Source: Roseomonas alba
GTDB taxonomy: Bacteria > Pseudomonadota > Alphaproteobacteria > Acetobacterales > Acetobacteraceae
Assembly (NCBI RefSeq): GCF_019430885.1
Contig: NZ_JAHYBZ010000002.1
Location: 496,001 to 560,000, forward strand
DNA: 64,000 bases
Direction of reading: 5' to 3'
Notes under the pieces: model-generated
Database searches by the model: none
Told to the model about the DNA's origin: nothing
The model's input: the letters and a program-made list of their open reading frames with translations, nothing else
Position numbers and translations under genes: made by a program
Part shown: in pieces, positions 1 through 10,515 of the stretch
Position numbering within the stretch: the first letter of the stretch is position 1
How the letters are laid out: every line of letters begins with the position of its first letter

Positions 1-3000
1 CGAACAGGCGTTCGCTGCTGCCAGGTGCGAAGACATCGATGCCGACGGCGCCTTGGGCCGTGGCACCATGGCCATCGGAGAGTGTGTAGGTGAAGGACGC
101 CGCACCGACATAGCCGTCGGTGGGCGTGAAGGTGATGGTACCCGCCTGGGCATCCAGTATGGCCGTGCCGCCCGCGCCTCCCGAAACGGCCGTGATCGTC
201 AGCGCATCGCCGTTCGGATCTGTGTCATTGGACAGCAGGGAACTCACCGCAATCACGATCGGCACGCCACTATAGGCCGAAAGGCCGGTATCGGGCGCTA
301 CCGTCGGCGCGCTGTTCCCCTCCGAGAACAGCACATCCACCCAGTAGTTCGTCGCATTGTAGGTCTGCGTCGGGAATCCGCTATTGCCATAGCCATAGAC
401 GCCATTCGAACCACCGGCGGCGACGATGCCACCCTGGCTGTAGCTCTGGTTGAAGAAGCCTGATGTCGCGGAATAGTAGCCAGACGTCGTGTGATAGGAC
501 GCAACGTAGTTCTGCCCGGTGACGAGCGTGACGGGCTGCGCGAAATAGACCTCCTGCCAGCCCGTCCCGCTTTCCTGAGCAAAGGTGGCCGACGCCAGCA
601 GCGTGCCGTCCGAGGACCACAGGTTCGCGACATGAGTGCCGGTGTTCTGCGGTCCCTTGTAGAAGCGGATGCCGGCGATGCTGCCGTTCTGGGTGACCTG
701 GAAGCGCATGCCCAGTTCGATCGCGCTGTTGTCGCTGACCGAGGCGACCGCAGGCCGCGCGTCGTCTTCGAACAGGCTGGTGACAGGCGGCAGGTCGCGC
801 ACCTGCATGCTGACGGTCGCCTGTGACGTTCCGCCGCGCCCGTCCGAGATGCTGTAGACGAAGCTGGCGTCTCCGAGATAGTCCGCGTCGGGCGTGAAGG
901 TGACGTAGCCGGTCACCGGATCATACGCGACCGTCCCATGAGTTGCGCCCGAAACGCCGGTGATGGTCAGCGAATCCCAATTCGCATCGGTGTCGTTGCC
1001 CAGCAGGCTGGCGGCCGCGATCAGGAACGGCATGTTGCGCGCGACGGCAAAGCCGCTGTCATCTGCGGCGAGCGGGGCGACATTCTCCACGCCGCCCGGC
1101 TGGAACATCACGTCGACCCAGTAGTTGCTGGCGTTGAAGCTCTCGGTCGGGAAGCTGCCCGCGGCGCCATAGGCGTAGAGACCGCCGCCGGTCACCGTGA
1201 GCGGGCCGTTGCTGTACTGGCTGTTGAAGTAGCCCGGCGCCGCGGCATACATGCCCGTGACGGTATGGTAGCTCGCCAGGTAGGTCTCGCCGGCCTGGAT
1301 GTCGACCGGAGCGGCGAACATCACCTGCTGCCAGCCGCTCGTCGTCTCGCCGCTGAAGGTCGCGGTCGCGAGCAGGGTGCCGTCCGCCTTCCACAGATGA
1401 GCGGTATGCACGCCCGTGTTCAGCGCGCCCTTGTAGAAGCGGATACCGGCGATGCTGCCCGCAGCCGATGCCACGAACTGCACGCCAAGTTCGACGGCAG
1501 TCGGGTCGGCGACATTGGCGAATTGCGGCGTATCGGTGGCATCGAACAGCGTGACGCGATGGGGTGGCTCCTTGACCGTGAAGGAGGCAACAGCCTGCGC
1601 CGTGCCGCCACGGCCGTCGGTCACCGTATAGGTGAAGCTCGCCTCCCCGATGAAGCCTTCATCGGGGGTGAAGACGATGGTCTGCCGATAGTAGTCCCAG
1701 ACTGCCGTCCCGTTGGTCGCCCCTGAGACGTTGAGGATCGAGAGCGGATCCCCGTTCGGATCCGTGTCGTTCGCGGTCAGCGAGCCGGCGGTGAAGACGA
1801 GCGGCTGTCCCTTCTCGGCGTCCGGCATGACGTCGGCCACAGCCGTGGGACCGGTATTGCCTGTCGTCGAGGCGGCATTGAACACAACGTCGACCCAGTA
1901 GTTCATGGAAGCCTGCACCGGCCCGCCCGGGAAGGCGCCGGCGTCGGCAATGACGCCGTTTGGCCCTGTCTGCCAATCGCTGCGCAGGGCGGTGAGCGGC
2001 CCGCTGACGTGAGCTTCGGAGAAATACGCGTTGTGAGAGGCGAGATAGACGCCCGTCGTCGTGCTGTAGGAGGCGATGTAGACGGTATTCGCCGCGATGG
2101 TGACCGGTTGCGACAATTCGACCTGCTGCCAGCCGGAACCGGTCTCGGCGGTGAAGGTCGCCGTGGCGAGAAGGGTGCCGTCCGCTGCCCACAGATGGGC
2201 GACGTGCTCCCCTGTGTTGCGGTCGTCCTTGTAGAAGCGGATGGAGGAGATGGTGCCGCTGCGCTCGGACGCGAATTTGACGCCAACCTCGGCCGGGCCG
2301 AAGACATGCACCACGCAGACGTTGCAGCACAGCGTGACCTGCGACGGATCCCAGTTCTGAGGCAGGGGCGGGGGGGCCTCGTTCACGCCAAACAGGCTGA
2401 TCTGGCTGGCCTCGCCGACGGTCACCGCGCGCGGGGCGCTGGCATATCCCATGTTCAGGCTGTCGTCGACCGAACGGGCCTGGAGTGCGTAGGTACCGGC
2501 CGAAGGGGCGGTCCAGGTATAGGACCAGGTGCCGGCCGAACTGTCGAAAGATGCCGCCCACCAGGAGTTGCCGCCGTCGGTGGACACCTCCACCCCCGCA
2601 ATCCGACCGCCGACATCGGCCATGTTTCCGGTCAGAGTAATGCGGTCGCCCTCGAGCACGGGGCCGGCCACAGCGTTCATGGTCGAGGTCGGCGCGGTGA
2701 AGTCGATCGAGGCTGTTGCCGGCACCAGACCGGATTGAAGGGTCTGTGCCTGTACGCCCATGTCGGCGAAGAGGTTCACCATCGCCTGCTGGACGCTCGG
2801 ATCCGTCGGCGTCCACTGCAGGTCGTGATTCTCGTCCAGGCCCCAGGACCAATAGACGGTACCGGCGCCAAAGACGATTGCGCCGCTCTCGGCCCGATAC
2901 AGGGTCAGGTTGTGGGTCGCGACGCCCGGTCCAACCGTGGTGCCATAGTCGTACAGCAGCGTATCGACGGACAGCGTCGTGCTCGACAGGCGGATCAGGC

Positions 3001-4510
3001 CGTCCGGCGTGAAGGAATTGTCCGGCGCGCTGTCCCATTCGTAGCCGAGCAGGTTCTGCACCAGCGCAGCCGTCTCGCCTGGGGCAGTTTCGGCGACGGC
3101 CGTGTTCCGCCAGAAGCGGAGCTGCGTCATGTCATAGGGGATCTTGATGCTATCGAGCCGATAGCTGTCCACCGTGAACATGGTGCCCTGCAGGGCGTTC
3201 TCGGGTGTCTGTCCACCGAGCGCGGGATCGTAGGTGAGATCGCGCCAGGTGCCGGTCCATTCGTCGCTCGGGTCGATCTTCGTGCCCGCCCGCGTCTCCT
3301 TGTAGGTGACCATGGTGCGGTAGTCGGTCTCGGAGCCGTCGATCGAGGCTTCCCAGCGGGTCTTCCAGTACATGGCGTTGCCGCTGAGGAAGGCCAGGTT
3401 CACACCCGCGTCGCGTGCCGCCTCCACATTCGTCCGCTGCTCGGCCGACCAGTATTCGTCGTGGCCGACGGAGAGGAAGACCTTGTGGTTCAGCAGGCTC
3501 TCGCCCGACCGCGCCGTGTCGACGCCGGAGATATAGGAGACGTCGTAGCCGTTTGCCTCCAGCCAGCGCAGCGCCGAGTACTCGGCGCCGAATATGTAGT
3601 CCTGCGGCCCGGCAGCCCAGCCGCCGCCATCGCGCGTCGTGATCGGCCTGTTGTAGCTGACCGCATAGGAGCGGCCCGGCGTCGCGAAGTCGCCACCCGG
3701 CCCATTGCCGCCATAGACATTCGCCCCACCCCAGCCGTTATAGGCCTGCCAGGTGCTGTCCGAGGTCTGGAAGACGATATCGGAGGTCGAGGCGTCGTTG
3801 CGCACAATGAAGGGGATGTGGTTCTCGCCGAAGGTGCCGTCCTCACGCACCAGCTTCGCGATGTAGATGCCGGAGACCGCGTCCTCGGGAATGTCCCAGG
3901 TATCGGTGACAAACCAGTTGCCGGCGTCGACGAGGCCCATCGAGGCGTCGCGCAGCGGATCCGGCTGGATGATGGCCGCACCTTCGTGGTTGATGGTGCC
4001 CATCAGCCGCGCGCCATCGCCGCCATAGTACCCGAGGCGGTAGATCTCGACGCGGTAATCCGTCGAATCGGTATTGATCTTGAAGCTGACCGTCTGCCCG
4101 AGATTGTAGCTGATATCGGTCGTGAAGCCCTCGATGTTGCTGGAGCCGGCTCCCTGGAGGTCCCACACGCTCTGCGGCGTGCCCTGCTTCATGTTCTCCA
4201 GGACGATGGCGTTCATGGCGGAAGTGGTCGTCGCGGCCAGGGTGCTCGGCGCCGCAGCCGTGAAGGCGCTCGTCGAGCTGTCCGTGGAAGACGACGTGCC
4301 CGATGGTTCCGTCAGCGCCGTGGTCGTGAACGACATCGTCGACAGGACCGGTTCGCTCGACATCGGGGCCGACCCGTCGGAGGGCGTGAGACCACCCATG
4401 CTGAAGACCAGAACATCCGACACCGGCTGTCCGCTCAGCGGATCCATGCCGCTCGGATCATACAGCACCGGGAGGGAGGTGGACCCGATAGTGGTCGTCG
4501 TGCTGGACAT
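1..4510 (-). CDS. Giant putative type I secretion substrate with DMFase-like domain, Ig-like domain and DUF4082/cadherin-like repeats (partial, 3' end outside window)
   Basis: An uninterrupted reading frame starts at the ATG at 4510 (CGGAGA lies about 8 bases upstream) and runs off the window after about 1503 codons. Residues 1-105 are Ser/Thr-rich with no hydrophobic signal peptide. Residues about 120-600 resemble the C-terminal domain of the N,N-dimethylformamidase large subunit (motifs EIYRLGYYGGDGARLMG, TWQAYNGWGG and GHDEYWS near residue 350). An Ig-like stretch follows at about 615-700 (VEVSTDGGNSWWAASF). Three DUF4082 modules begin near residues 722, 985 and 1241 (GVKFASERSGTISSIRFYK, GVQFVASAAGSIAGIRFYK, GMRFQVTQNGSIAGIRFYK). 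Each is followed by a cadherin-like module (NDTDPNGD, then VTDGRGG or similar). The T1SS genes immediately upstream imply export by a C-terminal signal, which would lie beyond the left edge. Enzymatic function is unproven; an adhesin or surface-layer role is equally possible. Confidence 0.85.
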   Translation of the reverse strand, partial: MSSTTTTIGSTSLPVLYDPSGMDPLSGQPVSDVLVFSMGGLTPSDGSAPMSSEPVLSTMSFTTTALTEPSGTSSSTDSSTSAFTAAAPSTLAATTTSAMNAIVLENMKQGTPQSVWDLQGAGSSNIEGFTTDISYNLGQTVSFKINTDSTDYRVEIYRLGYYGGDGARLMGTINHEGAAIIQPDPLRDASMGLVDAGNWFVTDTWDIPEDAVSGIYIAKLVREDGTFGENHIPFIVRNDASTSDIVFQTSDSTWQAYNGWGGANVYGGNGPGGDFATPGRSYAVSYNRPITTRDGGGWAAGPQDYIFGAEYSALRWLEANGYDVSYISGVDTARSGESLLNHKVFLSVGHDEYWSAEQRTNVEAARDAGVNLAFLSGNAMYWKTRWEASIDGSETDYRTMVTYKETRAGTKIDPSDEWTGTWRDLTYDPALGGQTPENALQGTMFTVDSYRLDSIKIPYDMTQLRFWRNTAVAETAPGETAALVQNLLGYEWDSAPDNSFTPDGLIRLSSTTLSVDTLLYDYGTTVGPGVATHNLTLYRAESGAIVFGAGTVYWSWGLDENHDLQWTPTDPSVQQAMVNLFADMGVQAQTLQSGLVPATASIDFTAPTSTMNAVAGPVLEGDRITLTGNMADVGGRIAGVEVSTDGGNSWWAASFDSSAGTWSYTWTAPSAGTYALQARSVDDSLNMGYASAPRAVTVGEASQISLFGVNEAPPPLPQNWDPSQVTLCCNVCVVHVFGPAEVGVKFASERSGTISSIRFYKDDRNTGEHVAHLWAADGTLLATATFTAETGSGWQQVELSQPVTIAANTVYIASYSTTTGVYLASHNAYFSEAHVSGPLTALRSDWQTGPNGVIADAGAFPGGPVQASMNYWVDVVFNAASTTGNTGPTAVADVMPDAEKGQPLVFTAGSLTANDTDPNGDPLSILNVSGATNGTAVWDYYRQTIVFTPDEGFIGEASFTYTVTDGRGGTAQAVASFTVKEPPHRVTLFDATDTPQFANVADPTAVELGVQFVASAAGSIAGIRFYKGALNTGVHTAHLWKADGTLLATATFSGETTSGWQQVMFAAPVDIQAGETYLASYHTVTGMYAAAPGYFNSQYSNGPLTVTGGGLYAYGAAGSFPTESFNASNYWVDVMFQPGGVENVAPLAADDSGFAVARNMPFLIAAASLLGNDTDANWDSLTITGVSGATHGTVAYDPVTGYVTFTPDADYLGDASFVYSISDGRGGTSQATVSMQVRDLPPVTSLFEDDARPAVASVSDNSAIELGMRFQVTQNGSIAGIRFYKGPQNTGTHVANLWSSDGTLLASATFAQESGTGWQEVYFAQPVTLVTGQNYVASYHTTSGYYSATSGFFNQSYSQGGIVAAGGSNGVYGYGNSGFPTQTYNATNYWVDVLFSEGNSAPTVAPDTGLSAYSGVPIVIAVSSLLSNDTDPNGDALTITAVSGGAGGTAILDAQAGTITFTPTDGYVGAASFTYTLSDGHGATAQGAVGIDVFAPGSSERLF

Positions 4511-4533
4511 CGTCTGGTCTCCGGCGACTAGTG

Positions 4534-5922
4534 TCACGGTTCACGGAGGCTCTCATCGAGCCCCCGCAGAAGTGGGTAGGCGAAATAGGCAAGCAGGTTG
4601 CGGCGCCCGACCTCCGCCTCTCCCACCAGGGTCATCCCCGGCAGGAGGCGGATCGGTTCCGGGATTCCGCGCAGCGTGATGTGCTCGAGCGCGACGCGCC
4701 CGCGATAGGCCGTCTCACCAGTACCGGCCTGCGGATCGCGTTCGCGGTCGCGGGGGAAGGCACCTTCGCTGATGGTGCGCAGCTGCCCGTCCGCGCTGCC
4801 GTGTTCCTGATAGGGGAAGGCATCGAACTTGAGTCGCACGCGCTGTCCCACTTCAAGCCGGCCAATATCGGCCGGCGGAATGGTCAGCTCGGCTTCCAGC
4901 ACGGCGTCCAGCGGCACCAGGGTAAAGAGCGCCTCCGCCTCCCGCACCACCGACCCGACAGAGCGCGAGGCGACTTCGAGGACCACCGCATCGGTCGGCG
5001 CGGTCAGCACCACCATGCTGCGGCGCAGCTCGGCCTTGGCGAGTTCCTCGCGCGCGCTGTCGCGGTCGGCCCGCATGCGGACCAGCTCCTCGAACATTTG
5101 CTGGCGCTGGTCCTCGACGAAGCCGCGCCGTTCGGCCTGGGCGCGGCGGACATCCTGGGTCAGCTCGTCGAGATTGGCGCGCAGATGTTCCAGCCGCCCT
5201 TCCAGCTCCAGCCGGTTGTTGCGGGTTTCGAGCAGCAGCACGCGCGAGCCGATCTGCGTCGCGAGAAGCTGTGCGCGCATGGCCTCCAGTTCCCGCAGCA
5301 CCTCCAGCCGCGCGGCCAGAACCTCCTGATCCCGGTGGCTCGTCGCGATGGAGGCCTCGGTGGAGGAAATGCGGGCATCGAACTCGGCAAGCCGTGCCTG
5401 GCGGAAGGCATGGCGCTGGGCGAAGCTGGCGGCCTGGAGGCGCTGCTCGGCATCGGCGCTGGGGCCCGGGGTGTAGTCGCGGTCCTCGAGCTCGGCCTCC
5501 AGCCGCGCGACCAGGGCGCTGCGCGCCGCAAGCCGCACCTGCAACGAGGCGAGATCGGCCGCGGCGAAGGTCGGATCGAGCGTCGCCAGCGTGGCCCCGG
5601 CCCGCACCACGTCGCCCGGCGCCACGTTCAGCGTGCGGATCACCGAAGTCTCCAGCGGCTGCACGACCAGGTTCGGCGTCGTGCTCACCAGACGCCCGGT
5701 CGCCACCACCACGCGATCGACATGGGACAGGCCCGCCCAGGTCACCGCCGATGCGATCAGCGCCGCCGCGGCGTAGAGCACCAGCCGCGACAGGATGCGC
5801 GGCGGCTGCTGTTCCAGCGCGATCGCTTCCGGCTGGAAGGCGCCAAAGCGGGCCGGCATGGGGGAGGGGGGGCGGGGAGGGGCCTTGCCCCCCTCGACGC
5901 TGCGCAGTTCGGGGGGGGTCAT
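4534..5922 (-). CDS. HlyD-family type I secretion periplasmic adaptor (membrane fusion protein)
   Basis: This protein of about 462 residues would bridge the inner-membrane ABC exporter and an outer-membrane TolC-like channel. The N-terminus is proline-rich and cytoplasmic. A single membrane segment at about residues 45-66 (LVLYAAAALIASAVTWAGL) is followed by the barrel/lipoyl half (VVVATGRLVSTTPNLVVQPL). Long Arg/Glu/Leu-rich helices from about 130 to 300 look like the coiled-coil hairpin, and a second barrel region (RLEVGQRVRLKFDAFPYQ) completes the HlyD layout. The ATG at 5922 overlaps the exporter stop by four bases (ATGA) and has GAGG upstream. A GTG at 5949 in the same frame lacks a ribosome binding site, so 5922 is preferred. 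It lies 23 bases upstream of the secreted-protein gene. No outer-membrane channel gene is visible in the window. Confidence 0.9.
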   Translation of the reverse strand: MTPPELRSVEGGKAPPRPPSPMPARFGAFQPEAIALEQQPPRILSRLVLYAAAALIASAVTWAGLSHVDRVVVATGRLVSTTPNLVVQPLETSVIRTLNVAPGDVVRAGATLATLDPTFAAADLASLQVRLAARSALVARLEAELEDRDYTPGPSADAEQRLQAASFAQRHAFRQARLAEFDARISSTEASIATSHRDQEVLAARLEVLRELEAMRAQLLATQIGSRVLLLETRNNRLELEGRLEHLRANLDELTQDVRRAQAERRGFVEDQRQQMFEELVRMRADRDSAREELAKAELRRSMVVLTAPTDAVVLEVASRSVGSVVREAEALFTLVPLDAVLEAELTIPPADIGRLEVGQRVRLKFDAFPYQEHGSADGQLRTISEGAFPRDRERDPQAGTGETAYRGRVALEHITLRGIPEPIRLLPGMTLVGEAEVGRRNLLAYFAYPLLRGLDESLREP

Positions 5923-8069
5923 GCGACCAGCCTCATCTGCTGGTTCCACAGCGCGTGGTAGTTGGCGCAGCGCTGCAGCAGCTCGTTATGGCTACCGATA
6001 TCGACCACGCGACCACGCTCCAGCACCAGGATGGCGTTCGCATCGACCAGCGTCGCGAGGCGGTGGGAGACGATGATGACCGTCCGTCCCTCGGCGATGC
6101 GGCGCAGGTTGCGCTTGATGATGGCCTCGCTCTCGGGGTCGAGGGCACTCGTCGCCTCATCCAGGATCAGGATGCGCGGGCGCGTGATGAGGGCGCGCGC
6201 GATGGCCAGGCGCTGCCGCTGCCCGCCGGAAAGGTTCTGCCCGCCCTCCTCGATCTCGGTATCGAAGCCGCGCGGCAGGCGCTCGATGAACTCATCGGCG
6301 CCGGCGAGGCGCGCTGCCTCGGCGATCTCCTCGGGCCGCGCATCGGGGCGGGGGGCCGCGATGTTCTGGCGGACGGTGCCGCGGAACAGGAAGTTCTCCT
6401 GAAGCACCACCCCGGTGGCGTGGCGCAGATGGGTCAGGTCGAATTCGCGGATGTCGTGACCGTCGACCCGCATCACGCCGTCCTGCGCGGTGTAGAGGCC
6501 CTGAAGCAGCCGCGTCAGCGTGGACTTGCCTGACCCGCTGCGCCCGACCACGCCCAGCACGCCGCCGGTCGGCACGCGGAAGGTGACGTCGTCAAGCGCC
6601 GGCGCGGTGGCGCCGGGATAATGGAAGGTCACACCCTCGCAATCGATCGACCCGGCGATCTCCGGCATGATGCCCTGGCCGCGGCCGGCGCGTTCGGGCT
6701 CGGCGCCCATCACTTCGCCCAGCATGCGCACGGACATGGCGACGTCCTGGTATTCATGCGCCATGCCCACGAGTTGCAGCAGCGGACCGGATACCCGTCC
6801 GGCGAGCATGTTGAACGCGACCAGCGCGCCGATACTCATCTGCCCATCGAAGACCAGCAGGGCGCCGATGCCGACGATGGCGACCATCATGCCTTTCTCG
6901 AGGAACCCGGTCGCGGATTGCGCCACGGCAGAGACCTTCTCCACCTCATGCCGCATGCGCACCGCGCCTGCCGAGGCCGAGTCCCACCTCTGGCGCTGCC
7001 GAGGCTCCATGGCGAGCGACTTCAGCGTGCGCATGCCGTGCACGCTTTCGACCAGCAGCGCCTGGCGCTCGCCCTCGGCGCGGTGAAGGGCGGAGAGCCG
7101 CCGGCGGAAGGGGCCGGACAGTGCCGCGATCACCAGCGCCGCGATCACCGCGAAGCCCAGCACGACGCAGGCGAGCTTTGCGCTGTAGAGAAAGAGGATC
7201 GGCAGGAAAACCAGCAGCGTCATGCTATCGAGGGCGGTGAGGAACATCCGTCCGGTCAGGAACTCCCGCACGCGGGACGCCTGCTGGAGGTGCCGCACCA
7301 CAACCCCCGCGGGCATGCGCTCGAAGAAGTCGATCGGCAATCGCAGGAGATGCGCGAAGGTGCGCGTGGCGATCCGGATATCGACCCGGTTCGTCGCGTA
7401 GATCAGCAGGTAGCGGCGCAGGAAAGCGAAGAGCGCGTCGAACAGCAGGGCGAGCAGCACACCCACCAGCAGCACCTGCAGCGTGGCATAGCTCCGATGC
7501 ACCAGTACCTTGTCGATCACGATCTGGAAAAAGATCGGCACGGCAAGGCCGAGCAGGCAGAGGAAAAGCGCGGCCAGCGCGACCTCTCCGAACAGCCGGC
7601 GCTCGCGGAACAGCTCGGGCAGGAACCAGCCGAAGCCAAAGCGCGGGGGCTCCTCGACCTTGCGCAGCGGTGCGACGAGCAGCGACTCGCCCTTCCAGCG
7701 TTCGCAGAAGCGGGAGCGGGGAATCTGGAGCGCAGCGCTCCCCTCGGCGAGGGGATCGCGCAGCAGCACGCCCTCTTCCTCACCCTCCAAACCGGCCACG
7801 ACGCCGAGGAGAATCACCCAGTTGTCGTTGTCGAGCCGCCCGAGGACCGGGTGTGTCGGCGGCAGGGCCCTGAGGTCCTCCCAGGCGAGGGATGCACGCT
7901 CCAGGCGAAGACCAATCTCGTTTCCGACCCGAATTAGGAAGGCATCAGCGTCCTCTGCGACCGCTGGCGTGTAGTCTCGCCGCAATCTAGCAACTGAAAA
8001 TTGTATTCCGTGATGACGCGCAACGTCCGCAAGTGCAGAAAGAGACGTTTCGCGTGATTTGCTCTCCAT
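5919..8069 (-). CDS. Type I secretion ABC transporter (permease fused to ATPase, C39-like N-terminal domain)
   Basis: This 716-residue protein has the HlyB/LapB layout. Residues 1-130 form a C39-like domain, about 150-440 are membrane segments, and the rest is an ATPase. The ATPase has Walker A GRSGSGKST near residue 510, the signature NLSGGQRQR near 612, Walker B LILDEATSAL and the H-loop SHR. In the C39-like domain the position expected for the catalytic Cys reads SLSALADVARHH, and the usual active-site His region reads DNDNWVILLGV. The domain therefore looks peptidase-dead and probably recognises substrate, as in HlyB. This fits a large substrate secreted by a C-terminal signal rather than a double-glycine leader. 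It is the first gene of the operon and diverges from the cobW-like gene across an AT-rich spacer. Confidence 0.93.
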   Translation of the reverse strand: MESKSRETSLSALADVARHHGIQFSVARLRRDYTPAVAEDADAFLIRVGNEIGLRLERASLAWEDLRALPPTHPVLGRLDNDNWVILLGVVAGLEGEEEGVLLRDPLAEGSAALQIPRSRFCERWKGESLLVAPLRKVEEPPRFGFGWFLPELFRERRLFGEVALAALFLCLLGLAVPIFFQIVIDKVLVHRSYATLQVLLVGVLLALLFDALFAFLRRYLLIYATNRVDIRIATRTFAHLLRLPIDFFERMPAGVVVRHLQQASRVREFLTGRMFLTALDSMTLLVFLPILFLYSAKLACVVLGFAVIAALVIAALSGPFRRRLSALHRAEGERQALLVESVHGMRTLKSLAMEPRQRQRWDSASAGAVRMRHEVEKVSAVAQSATGFLEKGMMVAIVGIGALLVFDGQMSIGALVAFNMLAGRVSGPLLQLVGMAHEYQDVAMSVRMLGEVMGAEPERAGRGQGIMPEIAGSIDCEGVTFHYPGATAPALDDVTFRVPTGGVLGVVGRSGSGKSTLTRLLQGLYTAQDGVMRVDGHDIREFDLTHLRHATGVVLQENFLFRGTVRQNIAAPRPDARPEEIAEAARLAGADEFIERLPRGFDTEIEEGGQNLSGGQRQRLAIARALITRPRILILDEATSALDPESEAIIKRNLRRIAEGRTVIIVSHRLATLVDANAILVLERGRVVDIGSHNELLQRCANYHALWNQQMRLVA

Positions 8070-8241
8070 TATCTTAGATGCTTCTTTCCAAGATTGTCGT
8101 CTGATTCTACGATTTCAGCTATATATTGAGGTAAATGATCTTAGACAGCAACAGATTCAATTTGGGCGCCGACGCAAACCAGAAAGTTGCGTATCTCCGC
8201 GCTCACCTTTCGATGTCGCGAGAACGCCAGGAGAAACCGTC
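8070..8241. promoter_or_regulatory. AT-rich divergent intergenic region between the secretion operon and the CobW-type GTPase
   Basis: These 172 bases are much richer in A/T than the flanking genes, especially 8080-8160, and must carry promoters for both directions. Two near-copies of CTAAGAT lie on the minus strand, near 8140 and 8076. No convincing Zur-type palindrome or full sigma-70 hexamer pair with good spacing could be assigned. The plus-strand frame is open through this region, but the AGGAGA before the ATG at 8242 indicates the real start. Confidence 0.5.
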
Positions 8242-9453
<1,212 letters not shown>

Positions 9454-9481
9454 CCGGGCCCGCCATCCGCTTATCCGGCTT

Positions 9482-9500
9482 CGTGATGGAGACCATCACG
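9482..9500. promoter_or_regulatory. Small perfect hairpin between the GTPase and pirin genes
   Basis: Arms CGTGATGG and CCATCACG pair perfectly across a three-base loop, 30 bases after the GTPase stop. No T-run follows on the plus strand, so this may be an operator or processing site rather than an intrinsic terminator. Confidence 0.35.
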
Positions 9501-9560
9501 GGCCTAGCATGGCAGTCCCCGGCCGGGATCGCGATACTCAAGCAGGCCAGGAGAACCGCC

Positions 9561-10511
9561 ATGAGCACGCTTGACGAAGCCGATCCGACCTGCCCGCCGC
9601 CGCCCCCGGGGCTGGAGACCGTCATCATCCCCCGCGCCCATGACGTGGGCGGCTTCGAGGTCCGCCGCGCCCTGCCGGCGCGCGAGCGGCAGATGGTCGG
9701 CCCCTTCATCTTCTTCGACCAGATGGGGCCGGGCGAGTTCCTGACCGGCAAGGGCCTGGATGTGCGGCCGCACCCGCATATCGGCCTGTCGACCGTGACC
9801 TATCTCTTTGAGGGCGAGATCCTGCACCGCGACAGCCTCGGTTCGGCCCAGCCGATCCGCCCCGGGGAACTCAACTGGATGACCGCCGGAAGCGGCATCG
9901 TCCATTCCGAGCGCACCGACCCCGCCAAGCGCGACCACACCCAGCGCATGTACGGCATCCAGTCCTGGGTCGCCCTGCCGAAATCCGCGGAGGAGACCGC
10001 TCCCGCTTTCGCCCATCACGATGCCGGCGCACTGCCGCTGGTCGAGGATGCCGGGCTGCGCATGCGGCTGATCGCGGGCGAGGGGTGGGGGCTGAAGGCA
10101 CCGGTCGCGGTGTCGTCACCCCTGTTCTACGCCGACGCGATCCTGTCCCCCGGCGGGCGGTTGCCTCTGCCGGCGGAGCATGAGGAGCGCGGGGCCTATG
10201 TGGTCGAAGGCGCGGTCGAGGTCGCCGGCACCGTGTTTGAGGCCGGGCGTATGCTGGTGTTCCGCGCCGGGGACGCGCTGGCGCTGACCGCCGGGGCCCA
10301 GGGCGCGCGGCTGCTGATGCTGGGCGGGGCGACGATGGACGGGCCGCGATACCTGTTCTGGAACTTCGTGGCGTCGTCGCGGGAGAAGCTGGAACAGGCG
10401 AAGGCGGACTGGAAGGCCGGGCGCTTCGCGAAGGTGCCGGGGGATGAGAAGGAATTCATCCCACTGCCGGAAGCACGGGTGACGGTGCGGGCGGAGGCGC
10501 GACCGGCGTAA
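9561..10511 (+). CDS. Pirin family protein
   Basis: This 316-residue double-cupin protein carries the pirin metal site: the H-x-H of RPHPHIGLSTVTYLFEG and the H-x-E of GSGIVHSERT, which together coordinate iron in characterised pirins. The family includes redox sensors and quercetin dioxygenases; the substrate or partner here is unknown. The C-terminal cupin ends in a segment typical of longer pirins (GPRYLFWNFVASSREKLEQA). AGGAGA precedes the ATG at 9561. The gene lies downstream of the CobW-type GTPase and convergent to mazG, with a hairpin-rich repeat between them. Confidence 0.93.
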   Translation: MSTLDEADPTCPPPPPGLETVIIPRAHDVGGFEVRRALPARERQMVGPFIFFDQMGPGEFLTGKGLDVRPHPHIGLSTVTYLFEGEILHRDSLGSAQPIRPGELNWMTAGSGIVHSERTDPAKRDHTQRMYGIQSWVALPKSAEETAPAFAHHDAGALPLVEDAGLRMRLIAGEGWGLKAPVAVSSPLFYADAILSPGGRLPLPAEHEERGAYVVEGAVEVAGTVFEAGRMLVFRAGDALALTAGAQGARLLMLGGATMDGPRYLFWNFVASSREKLEQAKADWKAGRFAKVPGDEKEFIPLPEARVTVRAEARPA

Positions 10512-10515
10512 TGCA

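Noticed and set aside
2009..4531. An 840-codon open frame on the plus strand opposite the secreted-protein gene
   Set aside because: The complementary frame encodes recognisable DMFase-like, Ig-like and DUF4082 domains with a ribosome binding site. The plus-strand translation is Arg/Gly/Asp-rich with no motifs, as expected for a GC-rich shadow.
8070..8241. Zur-type operator upstream of the CobW-type GTPase
   Set aside because: COG0523 proteins are often zinc-regulated, but no palindrome like GTTAT...ATAAC is present in this spacer.
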